Positions 42,570-54,722 are shown, counted from the first letter of the stretch. The stretch: 64,000 nucleotides of DNA from Zeus faber (GCA_960531495.1 OY482846.1:34101811-34165810); one strand, 5' to 3'. Numbers and translations: made by a program. Notes: generated by a model from the sequence alone, not told the origin.

Positions 42570-44385
42570 ATTCAAGATTCAAGAGGTTTATTCGTCACAT
42601 ACATATACATACTTTCATACATATATGCAGTGAAATGTCAATGCAACGCACCCGGTGATTACACAATATGTCCTAGACTGAACACAACAGCTACCTAATT
42701 TCTACTTGTCTAACTTACTGATTCCTAAAACGTAATCCAGTAAGTCAAATACTATAGAATAAAATAAAATTAAATAAGAACTCAAGGGTGGGGGTACAGA
42801 AAAGATAAAGGGAATAGGCTTATGTATATGGGATAGACTTATGTATATGGGATAGGCGATTTATGTATATACAGATATGTGCATTAAAGTGGCATGTGAA
42901 TAAAGTGAGGTAGTCTTTGTGAGATATACAGCACAGTATACAACAGTACGGCGCAGCAATATCGTAACACCGAACAACCCAGAACAGTGATACAGTATGC
43001 AGTACAGTATGCTACATACGGTACAGTATGGTAGTGGAGCCTATGTGTGTGGCTCAGTGAGGACCCCTGGTGAGGTCAGCATTAACAGTTCTTATGGTTT
43101 GCGGGAAGAAACTCTGTCTCAGTCTCTCTGTTCTCGCTGTGTGACTGCGGAGGCGCTTGCCTGACCGCAGCAGCTGGAACCGTCCGTTGTTGGGGTGGTG
43201 AGGATCCGTCATGATCCTGCGGGCTCTGCTACTACACCTCCTGGTGTATAAGTCCTGCAGGGAGGTGAGTGTAATTCCAGTGGTACGTTCAGCTGAACGC
43301 ACCACAGTCTGCAGGGGAGGCCTGTGCTGAGCAGTACAGCTCCCAAACCAGGCAGTGATGTTGCCTGTCAGGATGCTCTCCACTGCTCCACAGTAGAAGG
43401 ACTCTGTAGAAGGATCCTCACCAAGACACAGAATTTCTTCAGCTGCCTGAGGTGGTAAAGAAACTGCCTCGCCTTTCTCACAAGAGTGTCTGTTTGTAAA
43501 GTCCATGTTAAATTCTCTGTGATGTGGACTCCCAGGTACTTGAAACTGCTCACCCTGTCGACAGAAGTCCCATTAATCACCAAGGGCGCATGCGTCCTCA
43601 GTTGTAATCCACAGCTAGAGTCCACAATCAGCTCCTTAGTTTTGCTGACGTTCAGGAGGACCAGCCCAGGATCAGGCCCACCACAAACAAACTTGATGAT
43701 GATGGTGTTGGAGCTGGACCTGGCCACACAGTCATGTGTGCACAGGGAGTACAGTAGGGGGCTGAGGATGCAGCCCTGGGGGGATGCTGTGTTCCGATAG
43801 GGAGCTGGACATGTGCTTCCCCACCCTAACCACCTGGGGCCGGGTTGAGAGGAAGTCCAGGATCCAGGCACACAGTGGAGTATTCAGTCCAAGCTCCTTC
43901 GTCTTGACAGCCAGTCTGGAGGGGACTATGGTATTGAAAGCTGAACTATAATCGATGAACAGCAATCTCCCATAGGCCTCCTTCTGGCGCGTGCGTGGTG
44001 TGCAGTACCTGGGAGACCGCGTCATCTGTGGATGTGTTCTGCTGGTACGCGAACTGCAATGGGTCCAAGATGCGGGGGAGGGAGGCGCAGATATAATCCT
44101 TAATCAGCCTCTCAAAACACTTCATGACCACCGAGGTGAGGGCCACCGGACGGTAGTCATTCAGGCAGGCTGGAGAGGCGATCTTCGGGACAGGAATGAC
44201 GGTGGACCTCTTTAAGCAGGACGGGACCACTGATTCAGCCAGGGAGATGTTGAATATTATAGTGAACACCGGGGCTAGCTGGTTAGCACTGGTCTTCAGT
44301 ACTCGTCCAGATATTCCATCTGGGCCTGCAGCTTTCCTTATGTCCACCCGCATCAGAGCCCTTATAGTCTGCAGCCCCTGCTACA
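42570..44385 (-). pseudogene. Non-LTR retrotransposon (Rex1/L2-type), 5'-truncated reverse transcriptase
   Basis: Read on the - strand: KAAGPDGISGRVLK, VIPVPKIASPACLNDYRPVA then LTSVVMKCFERL (44353-43946 frame), [18 protein letters not shown] (44025-43732 frame), LVLLNVSKTKELIVDSSCGL and VSSFKYLGVHITENLTW (43871-43368 frame), then TLQDLYTRRC-like tail (43506-43054 frame). The frame changes at least three times, so ORF2 is dead; the FADD catalytic box region is missing or garbled. The 3' UTR ends AATAAACCTCTTGAATCTTG near 42570. The endonuclease is absent. Confidence 0.85.
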
Positions 44386-45172
44386 AATGTCTGGTGTCCC
44401 GTTGCCCCATCTGTAGTTACAGTCTCTCTGTACGTACATTTCCTTCACCGCCCCCCGCCGATTGTATGACGCCGCTTTTAATCCAGTTTTTTTACAGCCA
44501 CCTCCCAAGCACTTACAGCCCTCTTTCTGCATATTGTGTACTTTTCCTATGACGCTGCCTTGAAATATGTGTGCGGTAACATATAGTTGAAAATACTGTT
44601 TACACACTGTGGCATTTTTCCCTACTACGTGCCAATCAAGTGGTGGGTTCAGGGACCTCAAGCATAGGGACACAGAACCACATACCCCGACACTAAACTG
44701 AGGCCAGAATACCTGGACAAAGCCTAGGTATAAAAATTCACTGGTCCCACTGGCTTCCTTGCCCCAGGGTGACGACAGACTGCCCCCTTCTCGCTTCCGG
44801 AGCGTGGGGCTCGGGCAGCTGTGCTGGCTGGTGAAGGGGTGGCCAGACTTGACTGTTGTGGGGGCAGCTTGGAGGGGTGGCCTGGTTGCTGGATGCTCCA
44901 GTGGTGGCTGCTGGACAGAGGAGATAGTTGCAGGTGGTTATCCGTGGTGGTTGCTGCGGCTGCTTCTTCCCTGGTCCTCTGCCAGACCCCCGGTGTGCTA
45001 CTACTGCCAGTTGGGAGAGGGTTGGTGGTGCGGCCACCCGTTGACTCGCTGGTGGTTCCAGCGGCATCTCTGGACAGACCCTCTGTGTCCCTTCTTGTGT
45101 CGGAGAGTCCCTGTTCTGGTGCCAGTGTGGCAGTTTCGCCTACCACGTGGCACGTTCAGGGACCTCCGGCAC
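44386..45172. other. Unclassified, possibly repeat-derived
   Basis: GTTCAGGGACCTCAAGCATA (44647-) and GTTCAGGGACCTCCGGCACT (45147-) are related blocks about 500 bases apart, followed in each case by GACACAGAA. Open frames on both strands are not recognisable proteins. Confidence 0.4.
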
Positions 45173-45224
45173 TGAAGACACAGAAGACACAGAAGACACA
45201 GAAGACACAGAAGACACAGAAGAC
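45173..45224. repeat. Tandem decamer ACACAGAAGA
   Basis: Five near-perfect copies, immediately after GGCACTGA. Confidence 0.85.
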
Positions 45225-46282
45225 GGGGTTGTAGACACCAGTTTATTGTCTAGATCTAGATCCAGGTAAGGTGTGGCTGCTCAAACTACACCATCCCTAC
45301 ACCACACTCACCAAGGTGATTCCAAATCCAAAAAAAACAAAACAATGTTTTTGCACTCAATCCTGTCCCCTCGGGATTAACACATAAATTGTCTGTTCAG
45401 GTCCTTGTTGTTGAGCATTTTGTTTTCCTGTTTTCATATAAACTCCTGACAAGTTGATTTGCCTCTTCCACCCCCAGACAAAAATGTACATTTATGAAGA
45501 TCATAATAAACTGCAATCCCAACAGTATCCCACTCGGCGGGTTTCTTATCAACTCTTCATGTGTGTCATTTCACTGAGATTAAATAAACAAAACAAGTGC
45601 TCAGGTTAGGTGGGAAAACAAATTCAGTTGTGGAAAAAAAGTGGAAGCAAAAATCTGTATGAAACATTAAACACCCACAGAATCGCTTTGTTTTGTTAGA
45701 TAAGTGCCATTTTTATGAGACAACTACACCCATAATATGGCAACAGAACCTTACCCTTCACACAGGAGTAGCAAGCAGGCCTCCATTCCAACCCGCTAAC
45801 TCTCCAGCTGATGATGTGAGGAACGTTCTCTGTGTGGTAATATAGTCGTACAAGCCGTATCCCAGCCTCCCAGGTTTGAAATGTGTACCGAGCTGTGGTC
45901 GTACGCCCTACAGTTACAGAATGCATGATTCATAAAGACAGAGCCGCCACACAGTACAGTGAGCAAACGGCATCCAGAGCGCCCCTAATCCGCCCAACTG
46001 TCTCCGGGAGTTAGCCATGGCTGACTGAGCGGCTGCCGAGTTAGGTGAAGGAATATGGGGTGGATATCACCTCCGTGTCCGACGGAGAGATTCACGGATC
46101 CGTGAGGCCCGCAGGATGTGGGGAATGTGAGTACACAGGTAGTTTGAATAATACAAAAAGCCAGGCGTCGGGCAATCGACAGAGGTATACATGCAGACTT
46201 TAACCTGACGGTGGTGCATACCAATATCTTTCACTGTGGCATCAGATATTTATGACAAGTCCAGATTCCACTCTCTGCCTGA
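45225..46282. other. Intergenic, nothing recognised
   Basis: Unique-looking sequence; short open frames only, none similar to known proteins. Confidence 0.45.
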
Positions 46283-46820
46283 CTACTCTCAGACATTCAA
46301 AAAACACCGATCAGTCCAACGCGGCAATCGTTTGAGCCTTAAAAGTCCAAATGTCCTTTTGGAAAACAGGAAGCTCATAATATAATCAGACGGTCTTTTT
46401 ATACTGAAAACAAAGACACTTTTGCATTTCCACAAATCCACTCTTTTGCCTACATCATCACTAACGTAAAAGACTAGAAACAGGAAGTTGCACCACTTCC
46501 TATTGTCAACCAGCTTTAAAAATGGCAAACCTATCCTTTAATACAAACCTCAAACCTTGTATTAGCTGATTGGCAATCATTTAAGCCCTAAAAACACACC
46601 TAAAACTTCTTTTCGAAAACAGCAAGTTCATGATATTTAGTCTTTACAGAAAATGATCACAAACTTCATTTCATCAGGTTTTTTATGATTCTATTAACTT
46701 TAGCACTTTGTAGAATAGGCTCCTTTGACTACCTTTGTACGAACGCAAGAGACTAGAAATGGGAATATGCAACACTTCCTACTGCTGTAGCCAACGTTAC
46801 ACTCTGAATACAAATAAAAT
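46283..46820. repeat. Dispersed repeat family G, two tandem copies
   Basis: Copy at 46283-46550 and copy at 46551-46820 share, in order, GGCAATC(G/A)TTTRAGCC, TTTTSGAAAACAG, GACTAGAAA and CACTTCCTA. The same blocks appear at 48390-48610 and part at 28750-28830. The GACTAGAAACAGGAAGT core is the unit amplified in the 27767-28790 minisatellite. Confidence 0.55.
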
Positions 46821-47407
46821 GTTTAAAATAAAAGGTGATATTTATGTTATACAAATATTATGAGTTTTCTATTCATTTAAAGGGAGATTTAACATTTATT
46901 TTAAGGCTTAAATGTTTGCCCCATTGGACTGCATCTAAGCACAGTGAGAAGCTACAGCAGAGTGATAAGTTTCCCCAAAAGTGTCATAAACAGCAAATGA
47001 TTGGAAACAACATTTTAAGACACTCGCCTGTGCCGGTGCCAGTACCATACCGATGTGTTTTGTGCATCAGATATGTATGAGTCCCAATTCCAAGGCCTCT
47101 CAGATACAAATATGCAGATGCAAATATGTCCAAAAAGGGGCCTGATCCGGGCTGGATTACAGACTACAGCAGGTTATGAATATCATGTCTCCTGCTGCTG
47201 CTCTTGATGGAGGAACAGGAGGAGGAGCAGGTTTGAATTCTGCCGGTGTCCTGCTCCAAGGTGGCAAAGTCTTAATTTATCATCCGTGAGGTGATTCAGG
47301 TTTTTTTTCCACGAGTGCAGGACTTATTTCTGCCTCACGGCTGAGCATTAGCTTTGCGTTGAAAAGTTGTAGGCCGTTGCCAAACAAGGACTGACCTGGC
47401 TGCTCCG

Positions 47408-47465
<58 letters not shown>

Positions 47466-47880
47466 TCAATATTAAAGTTATTTAAATGCTTGGATACGAA
47501 TCTGCATAAAAGGGATCCAGCGAGTACATTCTGCCTGACATATGCATTTTGGAACTTGAAATGCTAATGATGACGATTAAGATGAGTAATGCGATGCGAA
47601 AATGAGCGAAATAAATGTCATTACTGCAGAACTTCAAAGGCAAAGCCGACGAGGGCCACGAGCCGATTCCGCCGCCGCCATTGATTTGTTTGTGCACAGT
47701 TCAAAACAAAATTAAAATGTTCAGACGCCGAGGAGGAGAGGAAGCCTCTGAGACCGAGAATATAACACTGCTTATGCTGCATGGATTTTTTTTTGACCTT
47801 CAAGTCCATCTACATTAAGTCAAATGCAAGTCGACAGAGATTTGTTTTACAGTATTGCCTATATGTGTTTGAATCAAGGT
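46821..47880. other. Intergenic with (TA)n microsatellite
   Basis: (TA)n at 47408-47464 with an inverted break (TATATTATATA). 46911-46965 (CCCCATTGGACTGCATCTAA, GTGAGAAGCTACAGCAGAGT) recurs at 54558-54600 and inverted at 48345-48390. No gene. Confidence 0.5.
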
Positions 47881-48159
47881 TTAATATGGTGGCCTGACCT
47901 GGGGGCCACTGGCCAGGCTGTCTTCTTCTGGCGGGGCCGTGTTGAACTTCAAGGGAAAACCGGCCTGTTTTTGTTGTTTTGTTTTCTCTCGCACATTTTT
48001 TAATTGCCTCGTCATCCTGTTACAAATAGCTCTTTTATGATCTATTTAATTCTGATTTTATATTTTAAAAACATTAAGAACATTTTTGTGGATTAAATAA
48101 GCATTGTGATTTGAAAAAAATATTTGTGGGCCTTATCATTATATTATCTCCATGTAGCT

Positions 48160-48238
48160 GGGTACATTAAATTGTGTTGCACCTTATGGGGCCATATTTG
48201 GCCCCCAGGCCTGTAGTTTGAGACCCCTGGCTTAAGGT
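48160..48238. mobile_element. hAT-type terminus
   Basis: TGGGGCCATATTTGGCCCCC, AGGCCTGTAGTTTGAGACCC and CTGG at the right edge; inverted this reads CCAGGGGTCTCAAACTACAG, a common hAT-element end in fish. Partner end not found. Confidence 0.45.
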
Positions 48239-48269
48239 ATAGCTTTGGTATTTTCACACCCACGTTTTG

Positions 48270-48615
48270 TTAAAATGTTGGTTTCCATCATTCATAGCTG
48301 CTCATTGCAGAACCTCACTGAACACTTTACAATTGAGAAACTCAACACTCTGCTGCAGCTTCTCACAGTACTTCAATGCAGTCCAATGGGGCACACAATT
48401 AACAGTTAAAACGTTAAAGCTCCTTTTCGAAAACAGGAAACTCACAATATTGTCTGTCTGGTTGACTGCATTTTGTTTAAGTTTTTTTTCAAAATCTGCT
48501 ATTTTGGCTACATCCAGGGCCCATGTAATAGGCTTAAAATATACAAAAATACATGACTATAATGCTAAGTGCCCGTTTTTTGTCAACTTCCTGTTTCTAG
48601 CCTCTAGTTTCGAGC
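48270..48615. repeat. Dispersed repeat family G, further copy
   Basis: AGCTCCTTTTCGAAAACAGG, TTTTGGCTACATC and CTTCCTGTTTCTAGCCTCTA correspond to blocks in 46283-46820. Confidence 0.5.
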
Positions 48616-48689
48616 CAAAAGAGCTGATTTGAGAGCTGAAAGAGCTGATTTGCACAGAAGTGCAAAAGTTAATAAAATCCAGGGTTGGC

Positions 48690-49563
48690 CATACTTTTTT
48701 TTTACTCTACTGGCATTATTGATATACAGGCAGAAAGTCAAATTGTCTAAACCTGTTGCGAGGAGAACTAAAAAGTGGAGCAGCGAAGCAGCGAAGGATC
48801 TGTATGAGTGCCTGGACCGCACGGACAGGGAGATGTTCAGAACCGCCACCAACAGTCTGAATGAATTCACAGCACAGGCGCTGTGACGTCATATATCAGC
48901 CTCTGCGATGACAGCTGTATACCAACATGCACCAGGGTGAGTAATAACAATGACAAGCCCTGGATCACAGCCAACTAAGACGGCTTAGTTTGGAAAAGGA
49001 GGAGGCATTCAAGGGTGGCGACAGGGAAGGGTTTAAAGTGGTAAATACATGCCTTTGGCATTGGGGGGATCCAAACAGCTGTATTCTGGAAGTTGGAACA
49101 GCATTTCTCAGCCAACGACTCTGCTTCAGTGTGGAAAGAGCTGAAGCAGATCACTAACTACAAACAAAAACCCATCCGCGCTGTGAATGACTTTCGACTT
49201 GCAACTCGGACTCCATCTCTCAACCCCCCAGCCATCGGCCCCAGCACTCCAGTACCTTCACCGAAATCCCCCTCACCAAGGACAGAGACTCTCCTGAATA
49301 ATCCAGTCTGAGCACACCCCTCCCCCCATCACACCTTATTTTTCTATTCAGTAGAGAGACGTCAACAGGCTCTTCAAAGGACAGAGTCCCCCCACGGCAG
49401 CTAGACCAGATGCTGTCTCGCCCTCCACTCTGAAACACTGTGCAGACCAACTGTCTCCGGTGTTCACTGACAACACCTCACGAGAGGCCAGCGGGTTGCC
49501 AACCTGCTTCAAAGCCTCGACCATCATGTTATCCCTATCCCGTAAAAAGTCAAGCACTCAATG
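48690..49563 (+). pseudogene. Rex1/L2-type LINE, left half (endonuclease-RT linker)
   Basis: + strand frames show RTKKWSSEAAKDLYECLDRT, LEQHFSANDSASVWKELKQI and TNYKQKPIRAVNDFRLA, typical of the region between endonuclease and RT in fish Rex1-like LINEs, then (frame-shifted) CFKASTIMLSLSRKKSSTQ just before the break at about 49560. The LINE continues at 53944, so a 4.4-kb insertion divides it. Confidence 0.8.
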
Positions 49564-50262
49564 GCCCTTTTCGCATCGCAACTTTTTCATAGTTCTAAGA
49601 ACTTTTGGAGGAACCCTCCATCTTTGTGTCTGCATTGCAGGACCTGGAACGATCATAGTTCTTATAACGCCATTCTTGAGGGACTTTTTATAGCTCCCAC
49701 TCCAGGGCAGGGACTCACCAGCACAAGAGGAAGCACCAGTGATGTAAGTGCAAGGTGATTGGTCCAGACGTAAGTCCACGGTCCCTCGCCCCTGGTGGAC
49801 TGCAGACAGCATCGCTCTGCGTGTGGACCACCCACCAACCCACGTGGCAGTTATAGGAAAATAACCAATAAAAATAAAAAAACAATAATAATAGTATTTT
49901 TATTGTAGATGTATTTATTTAATTTATTTTATTTTCCGACATTCATTGAATGAAACAAATAATCCCTGTGCGGTGTTCCGATGAGAATCCTTCACTTATG
50001 AAAGTCAGAACTAACTTTTAAATTACACCTCGTAGATCCAATACGAGTGAACATTCAGCAACTGAATTGCTTATTTCTCGCCTCAAATTTGTTGAGAAAC
50101 AGATTTTGGTTGACTGAAATGGTGAAAAAGCTATAATATACGGAGTAAATACAACATGGAACCGGAAACTCGTTCTGAAACCCCATTGGCTGATGTTACT
50201 TCAGAGTTCCAGTGCAGTGTGAATGCAACCAGAAAAAAAAAACCCTTGAAGGTATTTAGTTC
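49564..50262. mobile_element. MITE-like element, left part (level 2 of the nest)
   Basis: Begins CCCTTTTCGCA at the LINE break; the right part, 53867-53943, ends TGCGAAAATG, giving inverted TTTTCGCA termini. Ends here in the target site GAAGGTATTTAGTTC of the L1. No coding sequence. An AATG on both outer sides may be its target duplication. Confidence 0.5.
50248..50262. repeat. 15-bp target-site duplication, left copy
   Basis: GAAGGTATTTAGTTC, identical to 53867-53881. Confidence 0.85.
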
Positions 50263-51599
50263 AATATTAGATTCCTTGGTATTGATATCTCCCCCAATCT
50301 ATCAGATTTGTTTACCCTTAACTTCACTCCATTGCTCAAATCCATTGAAGAAGACCTCATTCGATGGAACAACCTACCCATCTCCCTAATTGGTAGGATA
50401 GCAGCAGTGAAAATGAATATACTTCCAAAAATAAACTATACATTTTCTATATATATTGGTTTAATTTAATTGGAAATACAAGAAACCGAGAATTAAACTA
50501 GCAACACTTCAGAAAAACAAAGACTGCAGAGGCCTGGCAGCCCCAAACTTAAGATACTACTATCTCGCGAACCATCTTCAATTTATAATTAAATGGTTAC
50601 AACCAGAGCAACAATCGGCCCATGGATGGCGAGACATTGAACAATCTGAATGTCAGCAGTTATTATTATCCGATCACCCATTCCTTACTGAATCTATAAG
50701 GAAACATAATTGCTTTAAAAACCCAATTATTGCAACAACTCTGTCAGCCTGGTGGAAATTCCTAAAACTCAGTGGTCACACTCTATCTCCAAACACTATA
50801 TCCGCTTATATCCTTCCCAACCTTAACCCAAAGGTATAATCGGTGGCCACAGCTTCCTTCAATTTCTTCAATTACAGCAGTCTCTAAAAGTTCAAATCAA
50901 ATTGACGAACAATATCCTACAACCACCTGAAATGATTGAACATCTCACTCATATCGATCACTTGAAAAATCCCTTTTCCAGAAGATACAAACTTTTATTA
51001 AAAACAGACGACACCTTATCTTTACCTGCAATGAAATGGGTAAGAGACCTTGCTGATGTCGATATCAACCGGTGGAAGCTTATTTGCAACAACACCTTTT
51101 CTATGACCCGCAACTCCAAAATGCAACTCATCCAATATAAGATATAGCACAGAGCCCATATCATGGAACACAAAATGTTCAAAATGGGTTTTGTGGATGA
51201 AGACATTTGCTCTCACTGTTCCATTGATACCAGAGATGACTACTTTCGTGCCTTCTGGCCCTGCCCACCTATCCTAGCATCCTGGACCAACATCACTAAG
51301 AAGCTATTAACCCTTCTGGGTCGCAGCATTCCAGTCTCCCCGTCTACATGTCTTCTCAGTGACCCCTCCTCAGTCAACCCACCACTGAAACACCACCAAC
51401 CCATTTTGATCGCCTTAACAATGGCCAAGAAAACAATATTACTCAATTCGAAAAAGAGAGATAATCTCACCACATCCCAATGGTTGCAGTTATTAATAGA
51501 TTACATCTCAATGGAAAAACTATTGGAAATATCCCAAAACAATGTTGATTCATTTAATGAAATATGGGCTACTTTTATCACTGACTTAACGCCCTCATT

Positions 51600-53130
51600 T
51601 AATACTTGCAAAGTTGGTGCAATGTCGTTGTGCTTTGGGGCATGTGGGGGTCCTCCTGGTCTGCCGGGGCTCCGCGGTTGGGTGGATGCCTGGGCGGCTC
51701 TGGGGACATCCGTGGTGCGTGGGCCGGTGTTCTCAACTCCCATGGGGGAGTTGGGTGGTCTGGGTGGTGGCGCCCGCTCCTTTACCTGAGTTGAGCTGGC
51801 CTGTCTCCGAGGGTGGGGGGGGGGGACACGTGCTACTGGGGAGTACCTGCAGCTGGCGTCCGTGTGTGGGTTCTGGGCTTGGTTGTGGGTTCTGGGGCTC
51901 GGGTGGGGGCGGCGGGTGTGGGTCGCTGGTTCGGGTCTCGGGCCCCGTGGTCGGCGGGTCGGCGGCTCGGTGCGCCGCTGGGGTCGCCTGCCCTGTGGGC
52001 GGGCTGGCTGGGCCTGTGTGTCCCTCGGCGTCCCGTGGGGGCATGTGGCCCGTCGTGCCGGGGCTGGTTAGACGTCCCGTCTGGTCCTGTCAACCTGAGT
52101 CCTGAACCTGGCTGGCTGTGCTAGGTGCGGGGATCACCATGTGGCCTCCTTCATGGGGGGCGGTCTCTTGTCATCACACCAGGCTGCCGAGGTACCTGCC
52201 CTCCGACGCTCTCGGTGCACGGGGCGCTTGTAGCTGGGGGGTCGGGCTGTGGGTGGGGATGCCGTCTGCCGCCCTCTGTTCTGTAGTCCACATGCTCGGC
52301 AGCTTGTGGCTGACCAGGGGGCTGATGGGGGCGCGGAGCTGCCCGACATGGCCGGAGGCGCATGGCCGGAGGCGCATGGCCGGAGGCGCATGGCGAACTC
52401 TGCGCCCTTGGCTGATCGCTGTAGGTTGGCTGCCACCAGGTACAGGAGGTGGGCACACTGGGGCGCGGTTGGGTCCAGGGGGAGGGGGTCTGCATGGTTG
52501 CTCCCTGACCTGCTGCGCCCCTGGATCGATCCGGTCGCGACTCGCCTATTTCTCCCACTGCCAAAACTCATACTCAGCACATACACCACACAGCAGACCG
52601 AGGGCTTGCGGGATGGGCGGGGTGCAGGCTATGTGGGAGGGGATGCGGCGGGCAGCTACCATCTTGCCTGTCACGCTCCTGCCCAAGCGTGCTTCTCGTC
52701 CGTCCAAAAATTTTAATCCCACTCACATTATCTTAGAACACATACACTGGCACACCAATCCTACTCCGAACAACACCCCATCGGACCAGGGTCTGCGGGA
52801 CAGGAGGGGTGCGAGTGATCCGGGTTCGACTTGCCTGAAGGTCTGTGCCCGCAGCTGCGTCTTGTGCCTGCCCCCGGGGGATGGTTGTATGTGTGCCGCC
52901 CTGGGGTGCGGGATCTCCTCGTGCTCCATGCGACTGGGTCATGCTCCTCAGGGCTGGGCGTGGGGGTTGCTCCACGGCCCTCTGGGGGCCCGGGGGTCTT
53001 CTGTGGCCGCAGGGCAGGGTACCCGGGGATTTCCTGCAGCCGAGGGGTGTCCGCGGGGCTGTGGAGTTTGGGGGGGCTTCGGGGCCCCTTCCGCTGCTCG
53101 GAGGCGCCGCGACATAATTCCGATCTTCTA
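51600..53130 (+). other. G-rich L1 3' UTR
   Basis: Dense GGG/GGGG tracts on the + strand (for example GGTGGGGGGGGGGGACACG near 51810) and repeated GGGCTTGCGGGATGGGCGG / GGGTCTGCGGGACAGGAGGG at about 52603 and 52791. A tandem of three CATGGCCGGAGGCG units lies near 52347-52392. Open frames on both strands reflect high GC content. G-rich 3' UTRs are a known L1 feature. Confidence 0.65.
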
Positions 53131-53168
53131 CACCACTACCAACGGGGATAAGTCATGTACACTCACTG

Positions 53169-53170
53169 GT

Positions 53171-53244
<74 letters not shown>

Positions 53245-53253
53245 ACACACACA

Positions 53254-53338
<85 letters not shown>
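53169..53338. repeat. (CA)n microsatellite in the L1 3' UTR
   Basis: 170 bases of CA with two single-base interruptions; the largest microsatellite in the window. A 478-codon frame runs through it as poly-(Thr-His). Confidence 0.95.
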
Positions 53339-53340
<2 letters not shown>

Positions 53341-53866
53341 GCTTCAAGTGCACCACAGCACCATCCTGGTTGCATTCCTCTCCTTTCCTTCCTCATTTGC
53401 TGTCATAACTATGACAGGAAGAGGCCACATGACCAGTTGTAGTCCCAGTTTTCCTGGACCTAATTCACTGTTTTTCAACACATGTTGTCATCTAGTGTTC
53501 ATGTTTTTGTGTAAATGTTGTTTGTTTCTATGTTTATTTGTCTCACCGTGGTGATTCTCCCCCTCTTGGAGAAAATGATCAGTTGTTTATAGACCCAAAC
53601 ATGATAAATAGTTCTCCAAAGAGGGGGGTTGGTGGTGGTTCTCTATAACCAAAAACTGTGCTCTTGTCATCCTACAGGTCGTCCACAGGACAGAATTTAT
53701 TGCAGCAGTTCTTGATGATTTAAGAATTAATAAAGAGTTGCATTTCAGGTTGAGAAGTTGAACTCCACTTACAGACTAACTCTGTCCTGAATGCAATGGG
53801 ATACAAATACTCTGTGTTGTATACCCAACATGCTGACAGCACAGGTTATTAAAAAAAGAAAGAAAA

Positions 53867-53881
53867 GAAGGTATTTAGTTC
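53867..53881. repeat. 15-bp target-site duplication, right copy
   Basis: GAAGGTATTTAGTTC, identical to 50248-50262, immediately after the A-rich tail. Confidence 0.85.
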
Positions 53882-53943
53882 TCGGGGTGGCCTCCTCAGT
53901 TCCTAGTTCCCCTCAGGGAGTCCTCCACAACTGTTCTGTGCGA
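53882..53943. mobile_element. MITE-like element, right part (level 2 of the nest)
   Basis: TCGGGGTGGCCTCCTCAGTT ... GTGCGAAAATG, the continuation of 49564-50262 once the L1 is removed. Confidence 0.45.
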
Positions 53944-54325
53944 AAATGCCTCATGACTACAGACCGTCGCTCTGACCTCTGTGGTGATGAAGACTTTTGA
54001 AGACCTTGTGCTATGTCACCTCAAGTCCATCACCAACCCCCTCCTGGACCCACTGCAGTCCGCGTGCAGAGCCGACAGATCTGCAGACAACGCAGTCAAC
54101 GTGGCTCTCCAGTTCATCCTCTATCACCTGGACTCTCCTGGCACCTATCCCGGGATCCTGTTTGTGGACTTCAGCTCCGCATTCAACACCATCAGCCCAG
54201 GTCTTCACCAGGATAAGCTCCTCCTGCTGAGTGTGCCCAACTCCACCTGCAGGTGGATAACTGACTTCCTAAGAGACAGGGGTCTGCACGTGAAGCTGGG
54301 GAAGTGTGTCTTAGACCACCTTGCT
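53944..54325 (+). pseudogene. Rex1/L2-type LINE, right half (reverse transcriptase)
   Basis: Resumes with DYRPSL, then VMKTFEDLVLCHLKSITNPL, LDPLQSACRADRSADNAVNV and GILFVDFSSAFNTISPGLHQ, the RT core finger/palm segment including the first catalytic-aspartate motif FVDFSSAFNT. Stops after HVKLGKCVL at about 54320, before the FADD box, so the 3' end is lost. Confidence 0.82.
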
Positions 54326-54539
54326 TTTGTCGGCTATTTGTGTATATTTGGCAGATTGTATTTATTTATTTTTAATTATTTTGTGTTTACCTCTTATTCC
54401 ATTTTATTCCATAATTTTTTATGCTTGTTCTAATGCTAGTCGTCTGTGGACATGCAGCAATAATCACCACAACAAACTCATAGCACATGTTTTCAAAAAG
54501 GGGATTAAATATATTTTTCTAATCTGCTTAGACTTTTTC

Positions 54540-54722
54540 TAGTCTAAACATTTTCCCCATCGGTTGGCATTGAAGCTCAATGAGAAGCTGCGGCAGAGTG
54601 GTACATTTGTAGATAGTAAAACGGGCTGCAAGGTTGCTGTTATGAATAGCTATAAATGATAACGATGGAAAACAACAGGCCTGGGTTGAAAAACAGGGAA
54701 AGTATCCTTTAAAGACTTAAAT
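54540..54722. repeat. Dispersed repeat fragment related to 46911-46990
   Basis: CCCCATCGGTTGGCATTGAA, AGCTCAATGAGAAGCTGCGG and GTATCCTTTAAAGACTTAAA correspond to blocks near 46911-46965 and the CCTATCCTTTAA ends at 46530 and 29625. Confidence 0.45.

Larger units (their letters stand above)
50263..53866 (+). mobile_element. L1-type LINE, 5'-truncated, with perfect TSD and A-rich tail
   Basis: 3,604 bases. From 50263 to about 51610 the + strand carries ORF2 C-terminal sequence: LGIDISPNLSDLFTLNFTPL, LIRWNNLPISLIGRIAAVKM, KDCRGLAAPNLRYYYLANHL, then WVRDLADVDINRWKLICNNT and FKMGFVDEDICSHCSIDTRD (HCxxxxxxDDYFRAFWPC zinc-knuckle-like end). This is the L1/Swimmer-type RT C-terminus. Frameshifts and stops interrupt it, so it was dead on arrival or has since decayed. 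51610-53130 is a GC- and G-rich 3' UTR; 53169-53338 is (CA)n; the end is ATTAAAAAAAGAAAGAAAA, directly against the right duplication. Confidence 0.88.

Noticed and set aside
52118..53554. 478-codon open frame, the longest in the window
   Set aside because: Runs through the GC-rich L1 3' UTR and the (CA)n tract (Thr-His repeats); composition explains it.
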